From the NCBI GenBank assembly GCA_019104905.1, contig JAHRXB010000026.1:1-12848 (forward strand): a DNA stretch of 12,848 bases, written 5' to 3'. Position 1 is the stretch's first letter. Each line of letters opens with the position of its first letter. The position numbers were made by a program, and so were the translations under genes. Shown piece by piece: positions 1 to 6,665 of this stretch. Source of the stretch: Bdellovibrio sp. GTDB lineage: Bacteria > Bdellovibrionota > Bdellovibrionia > Bdellovibrionales > Bdellovibrionaceae. Under the pieces are notes generated by a model. The model worked only from the letters and a program-made list of their open reading frames with translations, was not told the DNA's origin and did not search any database.

Positions 1-441
1 AATATCACCTCCATGACAGACATGTTTACCATTATGTTGGTGTTCTTGTTGCAAACTTACTCGACGTCCGACGTGCAGATTATTCCTGACAATAACTTAC
101 GTCTTCCTACGTCCGCCTCTATGGCGAACCCCACGGAAGCGGTTAAAATCTCTTTGTCCTCGGACGCACTGAAAATTGACCAGACTAAGATCGCTGATGT
201 GAAGAATGCTGATTTTTTACCTCAGGATCTGGAAGGCAAAGATACAAACTTTATTAAACCTCTTTTTGAAGAATTAGATAAACTTGCGAAGTCTTCTTCC
301 GATAAGGCTCATATCAAGGAAGGCCGTATTCTTCTCCAGGCAGATAAGGAACTCCCTTACGCCACCCTTCGCAAGGTCATGTACACGGCATCAATGGCAG
401 GCTTTCCTCAGTTAAAACTTGTGACCATGGTCGGAGAATAA
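1..441 (+). CDS. ExbD/TolR-family proton-channel subunit (AglS/AglQ-like), 5' end outside the window
   Basis: This is the 3' part of an ExbD/TolR-type biopolymer transport protein. Family members pair with an ExbB/TolQ partner to form a proton channel in the inner membrane that drives envelope work. The reading frame is open from base 1 (N-I-T-S before the first ATG at 13), and the first visible residues are already the transmembrane helix. The family's essential membrane Asp is visible in T-S-M-T-D-M (codon 19-21), followed by the hydrophobic stretch FTIMLVFLLQTY. The true start, with about 15-25 cytoplasmic residues, must therefore lie upstream; the ATG at 13 would cut the helix. The C-terminal periplasmic domain ends with the usual ExbD pattern: ILLQAD, then Y-A-T-L-R-K-V-M, then A-G-F-P-x-L-K-L-V-T. 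The stop is 4 nt before the next start, so the two genes are co-transcribed. By context it is the AglS/AglQ-type subunit of an Agl-Glt motor; which of the two cannot be told. Confidence 0.9.
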   Translation, partial: NITSMTDMFTIMLVFLLQTYSTSDVQIIPDNNLRLPTSASMANPTEAVKISLSSDALKIDQTKIADVKNADFLPQDLEGKDTNFIKPLFEELDKLAKSSSDKAHIKEGRILLQADKELPYATLRKVMYTASMAGFPQLKLVTMVGE

Positions 442-445
442 GTTT

Positions 446-3400
446 ATGTTGCGTACAGTGATTCTACTTCTAGCATTTCATCTGTTTTCAATCTACTGCT
501 TCGCCGCAGAGAGAAACTCCAAAGGTCTTTTGCCGGAAGTTCGCTTGAATAACGGCAGTGAAGTCGAAAACGACAAGAAGGCCTTTAGCAGTGAGATCAT
601 GATCACACGATCTGAAAATAAAGCTATTGAATCACTTCAAGCTATTATCAAAAAACAAAAAGGTTCCAAAGACGAGGCGGATCTTTGGTATCGCCTTGCA
701 GAACTCTATATGCGTCGCTCAAAATCAGGTCGTTTTTTTGATCTTCATAAAGACACCCCCCTGATGAAGCTCTCTCCGTTTCCCGTCCCTAATGAAAAGG
801 GGGCCGATGCCATCAAACGCGCCAGCAAAATCTACACGAAAATTGAACTCGACTTTCCCTCTTTCAAACAGATGGATGCCGTTTTATTTAACAATGCCTT
901 CGCCAATCAACAGATCTCAAACTACAAACAGTCTGAGGCTCTTTATCAAAAACTTCTGACCAGATTCCCCAAATCTCCTCTAATTGCGGACGGAACTTTG
1001 GCGGTCGGGGAACTTCTGTATGATCAAGGAAAATTTAGAGATGCTCTTGAGCACTTTCTACGTGTAGAAAAGTTCCCACAAAGTCGCGTTTATTCGTACG
1101 GTATGTATAAGGCGGCTTGGTCTTATTACAATCTCCGCGACAGTGAAAATGGGATTAGAAAGCTCGTGGAAGTGGTCAAAACCAATCCGGCCCTTCAAGA
1201 AGGCGAACTTCCCACCAACCGCCACAACCTCCGTCGCGAAGCTCTTCGCGATTTAACTATTTTTATTGGTGACTCCTACCCTGCTGACAAACTTTATTCC
1301 TTCTTTGAAGACATCACCAGTGAAGAAGAACTGGGTCAGTCCATGATCGACCTGGCCAAACTCTACGAATCTCACAGTCGTCAAAAAGAAATGAACACCT
1401 TTCTGGGTGAGTATATTGATAAACGTTCAACCGGACCTGATGTTGTTCGCGCTCACCTATTTTTAGTGGAAGCCAACGAAACTCTTAAAAAAAGAGACAA
1501 AGTCATTGATCATCTGCAGTACGCCAGCGACCTTTGTCGCAAGGACTCCTCCTGGAGACATCTGCAGAAAGCCGATGTCATCCAGGTTTCTTGCGATGAA
1601 TCCTTCCGCCATACAAGTTTGGATATGGCAAAAAAATGGTGGGAGATTTGGCTTAAGAACAAACAAAACGTAGCGTTTTCTGACCTTACGCAAAAATTGT
1701 TTAAACTGATTCTAGACAATGAAGATCCGATGAAACCGGATCTGAAGACTCGTTTCGCTTATGCAGAACTTTTATTCCAGCTTGAAAAGTATGACGAAGC
1801 CAGCGCTCAGTACAAAATGGTCGGTGACAAGTCCACAGAAGAGCCCCTTCGTCATGATTCAAATTATGCTGCCCTCTATTCAAAAGAAAAGAGCATCGAA
1901 AAGAAAAAGGACGCTCTCAAAGAGGCCGAACGTAAGGATTTGGCGACAAATTATCTGATCAAACACCCTACTGGAAAATTTGCGACCTTGGTGAAATTCA
2001 AAGTCGGCCATATCGCCTACGAAGAAAGCAACTATGTTGAAGCGGAAAAGTGGTTGAAGCCTTTGGCTCAACTCAAAGGGGCCGACAATGCGGATATCAA
2101 AAAGAAGTCCGAAGACCTGATCTTAGATATTCTCAACATTCGTAAGGACTACGCTGGAATCAAAGACTTCTCAAAGCAGGTTCTGACGTCCACAACGGAT
2201 GAGACCCGAAAAAAGAACATGAATAAAATCTTGGAGGAGGCTCACTTTACAGAGATCCAAGAATTCGCCAAAACAGGAGATAAAAGCCAGGCTTCTCAAA
2301 AGTTGATGGCTTTCGCCAAAGAACACGAAAGCTCAAAGCTCTCTCAAGATGCTTTATGGCAGGCTCTCAGCCTTCTCTATGCCGAAGGTAAAGTCTTTGA
2401 TGCTGCGGAACTATCCGTGAAGTTCGTAAGTAAGTACCCTGACGACAAGCGCAACCTCGATGCCTTGAAAGAGGCCGCAAAAGCTTACGCCGATGTTGGT
2501 CAGATCTCAAAGTCTGCAGAGACTCTCACTAAAATTGCCGAGCTTGATAAAAAGAATCGCAACACCCATTTGGAGCTGGCCGCGGACATCTATCTTTTAG
2601 AAAAGAAGATCAAAGAAGCTCGGACGGCATACCTGGGAATTCTTAGTGCGGCAGATAATAAAACTCTTGAGCGCATCTATGGAAAACTTTTGGACTCCTA
2701 TAAAGACGAAGCGAAATCCGCAGAGTTTGAAAAGTTGCAGAATCAGATTTTTGCCAAAGGCATCGAACCCTACACAACTCAGATCATGATTGACCGCGCA
2801 AGAGCCCTTCTCAACGCCGGTAAATCTTCAGCGGCTTTTGATCTTGCCATGAAGGCCAATGGCCGCGACGTAGCCGCAGAAGTCCGCGCGGAGGCACGTT
2901 TGATTCAGGCCCGTATCCTTGAAAATGAGCTGGCTCAACAAAGTGTGAAAGCCCGTGAAGACAAGTTTGCCCTGGTGCTTTCTCTTAAAACAGAAAAGCT
3001 GGATAAAGCGCACACCGCATATTTCTCTACTTTGAAAATGAGTAAAGATCCTTATCAACAGTTAGAAGCCATGCGTGGCATTGATCGTTGTTATGGAAAC
3101 TTCATTGAGAGCTTGCAAACAATGCCTCTGCCTGCCTCGTTAAGCCCTCAGGATCAAACGGCTCTTCGCGCAGAGATCGCTAAATTGACAGCGCCAATCC
3201 AGGATAAGAAGAACGAGAACGAGGCAAAACTTAAAGTTCTTGCTGCCTCCAAGGGACAATCCGCCGGCAATGAACGCGTCTATGCCAACATTCGCGTCGA
3301 CCAAAGTATTCCTCCTTTTGTTCAATACCCAGGCGCCGACAAGATGGCTGCCTTCCTACCCGCTTCCGCCGATATGAGTATCGGCAAGGTGTCTCGCTTT

Positions 3401-4159
3401 GATACTCGGGTCGCAAAAGCCTGCAATAAGAGCGCAATCCTGACGGGCCAACTGAACAATCTCAATCATTTTGAAATTGCGGGAAATTGTTATTCTTCTA
3501 GACAGTTTGAAATGGTGGAACGACTTGGTTTAGAGCTTGCGAAAAATAGAGAAACGCGGGCTCTGGGCTTGTTTTTCGTAAGCCTTGGCGCCGAAGGCAA
3601 GGGATACAACGACAAGGCTTTGTGGATGATTGAAGCCGCTTTAAAAGCGCAACCCGAAGTGTCTCCTTATGTGTATCAGAAAGCTCGCCTTCTGTATAAG
3701 GAAGATGGATTGAATAGCGCAATGCCTTTTTTCGAAAAAGTTTTGGACATGCAAAGGCCCTCGACAGAAATGCAAACTTTCGCAGGCGTGAAGGCTTTCT
3801 CAGAGGGAGATTTTACCAGAGCAATCGAAAAATTTTCTTCTCTGTCTAAAGAACAGTTGTATACTTTGAATGTGGGAACTCTGATGAGTGAATCTTATGC
3901 TCAGAAGGGCGAAATCGAAAAAGCATTGAGTGTCGTAAAAGATTTACTTAATGTTAAGAAAGAAAATGCCGATTTCCTCTTACAGCAAGCACACATCTTT
4001 GAAACCTACAAACAGAGTCCGACGCTAGCGTTGGATTCTTATGAAAGAGCTTTTAAAGCCAGTCAGCAATTGGATATGCGTGATTGGTTAGGTAAGAAAA
4101 TACAGTATTTGAAAACTCAAAACAAAGTCGGTCAGCACGTTATCTCGGGAGACTTGTAG
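446..4159 (+). CDS. Large exported TPR-repeat protein, GltD/AgmU-like
   Basis: This is a 1237-aa periplasmic repeat protein. It has a signal peptide (MLRT, then a hydrophobic core to about residue 17, probable cleavage near CFA-A at 20), and the rest is helical with many degenerate tetratricopeptide units. The clearest are around residues 148-206, 434-458, 512-542, 632-665, 670-700, 1070-1102 and 1105-1205, with the A-x-x-x-Y/L plus F-P-x-S/D-P style. A Pro-richer, non-TPR segment at about 940-995 breaks the repeats. The ATG at 446 follows GGAG (433-436), which overlaps the end of the preceding gene. A very large TPR protein next to an ExbD-like motor gene and upstream of an FHA/TonB-C protein matches GltD (AgmU) of Myxococcus, a scaffold of the gliding complex. 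The GltD assignment rests on size, repeat type and order rather than an alignment; a general YbgF-like TPR scaffold is the alternative. Confidence 0.8.
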   Translation: MLRTVILLLAFHLFSIYCFAAERNSKGLLPEVRLNNGSEVENDKKAFSSEIMITRSENKAIESLQAIIKKQKGSKDEADLWYRLAELYMRRSKSGRFFDLHKDTPLMKLSPFPVPNEKGADAIKRASKIYTKIELDFPSFKQMDAVLFNNAFANQQISNYKQSEALYQKLLTRFPKSPLIADGTLAVGELLYDQGKFRDALEHFLRVEKFPQSRVYSYGMYKAAWSYYNLRDSENGIRKLVEVVKTNPALQEGELPTNRHNLRREALRDLTIFIGDSYPADKLYSFFEDITSEEELGQSMIDLAKLYESHSRQKEMNTFLGEYIDKRSTGPDVVRAHLFLVEANETLKKRDKVIDHLQYASDLCRKDSSWRHLQKADVIQVSCDESFRHTSLDMAKKWWEIWLKNKQNVAFSDLTQKLFKLILDNEDPMKPDLKTRFAYAELLFQLEKYDEASAQYKMVGDKSTEEPLRHDSNYAALYSKEKSIEKKKDALKEAERKDLATNYLIKHPTGKFATLVKFKVGHIAYEESNYVEAEKWLKPLAQLKGADNADIKKKSEDLILDILNIRKDYAGIKDFSKQVLTSTTDETRKKNMNKILEEAHFTEIQEFAKTGDKSQASQKLMAFAKEHESSKLSQDALWQALSLLYAEGKVFDAAELSVKFVSKYPDDKRNLDALKEAAKAYADVGQISKSAETLTKIAELDKKNRNTHLELAADIYLLEKKIKEARTAYLGILSAADNKTLERIYGKLLDSYKDEAKSAEFEKLQNQIFAKGIEPYTTQIMIDRARALLNAGKSSAAFDLAMKANGRDVAAEVRAEARLIQARILENELAQQSVKAREDKFALVLSLKTEKLDKAHTAYFSTLKMSKDPYQQLEAMRGIDRCYGNFIESLQTMPLPASLSPQDQTALRAEIAKLTAPIQDKKNENEAKLKVLAASKGQSAGNERVYANIRVDQSIPPFVQYPGADKMAAFLPASADMSIGKVSRFDTRVAKACNKSAILTGQLNNLNHFEIAGNCYSSRQFEMVERLGLELAKNRETRALGLFFVSLGAEGKGYNDKALWMIEAALKAQPEVSPYVYQKARLLYKEDGLNSAMPFFEKVLDMQRPSTEMQTFAGVKAFSEGDFTRAIEKFSSLSKEQLYTLNVGTLMSESYAQKGEIEKALSVVKDLLNVKKENADFLLQQAHIFETYKQSPTLALDSYERAFKASQQLDMRDWLGKKIQYLKTQNKVGQHVISGDL

Positions 4160-4173
4160 TATGGAGGGTACAA

Positions 4174-4422
4174 GTGAAAACTTTCATCAAGGCGATGATC
4201 GCTTTCATTCTCTTGGGAACATCGACTGGCTTTGCCAAACAAAGAACAGTCCGTAAAGTCCAGGAAGTCAATTTCGGTGAGATGAACCTCAAGGGGACGA
4301 TTCGCAACCCTGACGGCGCCTATCTTGTGCAAAAAAGAGGTATTAAATTTATGCCTCTTTACGATGTGCAAAAAGATATGGATGGCCGCATTCGTGAATC
4401 CGCTCTCTATTTGAATAACTAA
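4174..4422 (+). CDS. Small exported protein of the Glt-like operon (GltF position)
   Basis: This 82-aa protein starts with GTG, chosen because a strong GGAGGG (4163-4168) lies 5 nt upstream. An ATG at 4161 is in another frame. Residues 1-21 form a signal peptide (MKTFIK, hydrophobic core, cleavage near GFA-K), leaving about 61 mature residues that are basic and aromatic with no TM segment or Cys. The mature part has the pattern V-N-F-G-E-M-x-L-K-G, then N-P-D-G-A-Y-L-V, then K-F-M-P-L-Y-D-V and a charged end. It lies 14 nt after the large TPR gene and 17 nt before the FHA/TonB-C gene, so it is part of the operon. The position between GltD-like and GltG-like genes corresponds to GltF in Myxococcus. 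I cannot confirm homology from sequence alone and assign no biochemical role. Confidence 0.8.
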   Translation: MKTFIKAMIAFILLGTSTGFAKQRTVRKVQEVNFGEMNLKGTIRNPDGAYLVQKRGIKFMPLYDVQKDMDGRIRESALYLNN

Positions 4423-4439
4423 TTAGTTAGAGGTGTTAC

Positions 4440-5915
4440 ATGCTCACGCTGATTGTACGTCAGTCTCTAAAAAATGGGACTGTCAAAACCTGGAAAATTC
4501 GTTCCAATAGCACGACACACACCTTCGGCTCATCCCGATTGGCCGATGTGATTTCCATTGCTCCCGCGACCAAAGGAATTCAAGGTCTCTTTGAATTTCG
4601 CAATGGCCAGTGGTGGTATGTTGACATGGATATGATGAGCGGAGCTCAAGGTTCTGCGTCTCCGGCTCTTTCTTTGGATCAAGAAAAGACCCTGGAACTT
4701 GAAGACTGTGTTCTTAAATTCACTCCCGTGACAAAAGAAGCAGACCTTTACCTACGCCTTGATCGCGTAGGTAAAGAACAACGTCAATCAGGAAAACAGT
4801 TTCAACTTTTTATTGTCCGACAAGGTGGCAATGTCGTTGAAACCAAAGTTCTGCCTTTAAATAAGAAATTCAAGCCCGCCTTGGCTCTGACTCCCGTAAC
4901 AATCCCCTGCGTGCCTAGCGACGAGTGGCAAAAACAAACCGTGGGAGCTCTTGAGATCAGTCAAAGAACGGTCTCTTTAGAAGATGCCGCAAAATGGGCC
5001 CATATCTCTGCCGATCAGCTTGTGGATGAAGAGTCTAAAAGAGGACTTTTTATCGTTCTCGGTGCGGCTTTTCTTCTAGTCACCATTGGTATTTTCGCTC
5101 CGAAGAATCAAACCATCGAAACTGTCGCGGCACCTCCTAAAGTCGCACAAAAAATTATTGTAAAAACAGAACTTAAACCCAAACGCAAAAAAGCGGCCGC
5201 CGCTCCCCAACAACAAGTTGTGGTGAAAGAAGCTCCTGCGGCTGCGGGTGCGCCCAAGGCTGAAATGCCCACCAACAGTGGTGGTGGCAGCAAGGTTTCA
5301 AAAATGATGCAATCCCTGACTGGCGGTCGCATCTCTCAATTGATCGGTAAAGTCTCTGCACAAGCAGCGAAAAGCGGAAACGTGGTTTTCGCTAATGGCG
5401 TGAAAGCCGGTAGCGGTCCTTCAGGTCGCGCTCTGGCCGCCGTGGGTGGAATCGAACGCTCGGGCCGCGACTGGGGACGCGAAGGAAATGGAACCGGTGT
5501 GGTCATTTCAACTGCGGGCCGTGGTGGTGGCGGTAGTGCCTCTGGTATGGGAGGTCTTGCTGCTGGCGGCACCGGAAGTGCTGGCGTCGGTCTCATCGAA
5601 GAAGAAGGTGAAATCACGGGCGGCTTGGATCGTGAGATCATCGCTCAATATATCAAATCTAAATTAGGTCAAATCCTCTATTGCTACGAAAGACAGCTCA
5701 GCGCCAATCCCGACTTGTTCGGTAAAGTCGCTGTGCGCTTTACGATTGGGCCTTCAGGCTCAGTGGAACAACAGTTGATTGGGGATACTACACTTAAGAA
5801 CGCAACCGTTGAGGGATGTATTTTGAATAGGGTTGCCGCATGGAAGTTTCCTTCTCCTCAAGGAGGGACTCGCGTGCTTGTGACATATCCATTCTTATTC
5901 AAGAGTACAAACTAG
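4440..5915 (+). CDS. gltG: GltG-like FHA/TonB-C transducer with AgmX/PglI C-terminal domain
   Basis: This 491-aa single-pass inner-membrane protein should couple the motor to the periplasm and outer membrane. Residues 1-100 are cytoplasmic and FHA-like (beta-rich, F-G-S-S-R, A-D-V-I-S-I, G-Q-W-W-Y-V-D), but the phosphothreonine-binding Ser/His pattern is not recognisable. Residues 202-220 form the only TM helix. A Lys/Pro/Ala stretch (about 228-275) follows, typical of TonB-like proteins crossing the periplasm, then a Gly-rich linker (about 322-385). Residues 394-491 form the AgmX/PglI-type TonB C-terminal domain: G-G-L-D, L-Y-C-Y-E-R, G-K-V-A-V-R-F-T-I, E-G-C-I-L-N-R-V-A-A-W-K-F-P, Y-P-F. 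Two Cys (415, 460) could form a disulfide. FHA head, TM and this C-terminus are the GltG (PglI) layout; GltJ (AgmX) has a different N-terminus (zinc ribbon/GYF). AGAGGTG (4429-4435) lies just ahead of the ATG. Confidence 0.85.
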   Translation: MLTLIVRQSLKNGTVKTWKIRSNSTTHTFGSSRLADVISIAPATKGIQGLFEFRNGQWWYVDMDMMSGAQGSASPALSLDQEKTLELEDCVLKFTPVTKEADLYLRLDRVGKEQRQSGKQFQLFIVRQGGNVVETKVLPLNKKFKPALALTPVTIPCVPSDEWQKQTVGALEISQRTVSLEDAAKWAHISADQLVDEESKRGLFIVLGAAFLLVTIGIFAPKNQTIETVAAPPKVAQKIIVKTELKPKRKKAAAAPQQQVVVKEAPAAAGAPKAEMPTNSGGGSKVSKMMQSLTGGRISQLIGKVSAQAAKSGNVVFANGVKAGSGPSGRALAAVGGIERSGRDWGREGNGTGVVISTAGRGGGGSASGMGGLAAGGTGSAGVGLIEEEGEITGGLDREIIAQYIKSKLGQILYCYERQLSANPDLFGKVAVRFTIGPSGSVEQQLIGDTTLKNATVEGCILNRVAAWKFPSPQGGTRVLVTYPFLFKSTN

Positions 5916-5923
5916 GGCGGGGG
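5916..5923 (+). promoter_or_regulatory. G-rich ribosome binding site, GGCGGGGG copy 1
   Basis: The octamer GGCGGGGG begins directly after the stop of the GltG-like gene and ends 6 nt before the ATG of the beta-barrel gene. The same octamer precedes the next gene (6654-6661). It is not the usual AGGAGG but sits where a Shine-Dalgarno sequence should be, and it could pair only partly with the 16S rRNA 3' end. Confidence 0.45.
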
Positions 5924-5929
5924 TAACGC

Positions 5930-6643
5930 ATGTTGAAGAAAACAATATTAATGATCATCTTGGCGGCATCGCAAGCTATGGCACAACAAAGCGGCGGCGA
6001 CAAGCTGGACATAAAAAAACTGGAACAGAAATATTGGGCAGCCAAAGACGACGACTTTAGCGTCGTACAAAACCGTCACTATACCAAGGCGGAGAGATAC
6101 TATTTGACCTTGTCTGGAGGTGTGCCTATCAATGACCCCTTCGGAACGGGTTCCATCACGTCCCTGCAATTGGGATACTTCTTCAATGAACGCTGGGGCG
6201 TGGACTTTAGCTACACCAAAGCCGATATGAAGAACAATGACAACACCAAGCAGTTTATTGACGAAAATGGAGTTGCTCCCAACTATAACTTCTTTGATAG
6301 CTCAAAAATGGTGTCGGTGACTTACGTGCCCCTTTACGCAAAGATGAGCTTCTTGGATAAATCCATTATCTATTTTGATATGGGGATCTCGCTGGGTCTT
6401 GGCACCACGGACTACATCATCAAAAAAGAAGATGGGGATGAGTCCAAAAATGCCATGAGTTATCAAATTGGTATTAATCAACAGATCTTTTTCTCTGAGC
6501 ACTTTGCCGTACGCATGGACTTTATCAACAAGTTCACAAACGAAGACCGTTTTAAGTACAGCACCATTGCTCCGAATCGTGATCTCGGACCCAAAACAAC
6601 AAATGATACTCAATTGTTGTTAGGTCTTACTTATTGGCATTAA
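5930..6643 (+). CDS. Outer-membrane beta-barrel protein, GltH-like
   Basis: This 237-aa exported protein has a signal peptide at residues 1-19 (MLKK, hydrophobic core, cleavage after A-M-A before QQSGG). A short charged pre-barrel stretch with K-L-E-Q-K-Y-W-A-A-K-D and D-F-S-V-V-Q-N-R follows. From about residue 57 there are alternating amphipathic strands with aromatic girdles (Y-Y-L-T-L-S-G-G, L-Q-L-G-Y-F-F, W-G-V-D-F-S-Y, I-Y-F-D-M-G, Y-Q-I-G-I-N-Q-Q-I-F-F, F-A-V-R-M-D-F, L-L-L-G-L-T-Y-W-H). The size suits an eight-stranded barrel of the outer-membrane beta-barrel family common in Myxococcus and Bdellovibrio. The last residue is His after Trp, where the BAM signal usually ends in an aromatic residue. 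Its place just after the GltG-like gene matches GltH, the barrel of the Myxococcus Glt complex. It is the only predicted outer-membrane component in the window. Confidence 0.82.
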   Translation: MLKKTILMIILAASQAMAQQSGGDKLDIKKLEQKYWAAKDDDFSVVQNRHYTKAERYYLTLSGGVPINDPFGTGSITSLQLGYFFNERWGVDFSYTKADMKNNDNTKQFIDENGVAPNYNFFDSSKMVSVTYVPLYAKMSFLDKSIIYFDMGISLGLGTTDYIIKKEDGDESKNAMSYQIGINQQIFFSEHFAVRMDFINKFTNEDRFKYSTIAPNRDLGPKTTNDTQLLLGLTYWH

Positions 6644-6653
6644 TTTTCTCCAA

Positions 6654-6661
6654 GGCGGGGG
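6654..6661 (+). promoter_or_regulatory. G-rich ribosome binding site, GGCGGGGG copy 2
   Basis: This is an exact second copy of the GGCGGGGG octamer seen at 5916-5923. It ends 4 nt before the ATG of the 699-aa gene and lies 10 nt after the stop of the barrel gene. The other genes of the operon use ordinary GGAG/AGG-type sites. Confidence 0.45.
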
Positions 6662-6665
6662 ATTT

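Noticed and set aside
446..520. Possible lipoprotein signal in the large TPR protein (Cys18 in the signal peptide)
   Set aside because: The residues before Cys (S-I-Y) do not fit a lipobox, and a signal peptidase I site near residue 20 fits better.
5336..5641. Minus-strand open frame with a strikingly Pro-rich product
   Set aside because: It is the antisense of the Gly-rich linker of the GltG-like gene; Gly codons read backwards give Pro. It lacks independent start signals.
6595..6621. AACAACAA / TTGTTGTT inverted repeat near the end of the barrel gene
   Set aside because: The stem is AT-rich with an 11-nt loop and no T-tract follows. It lies in coding sequence, so a terminator or attenuator is not supported.
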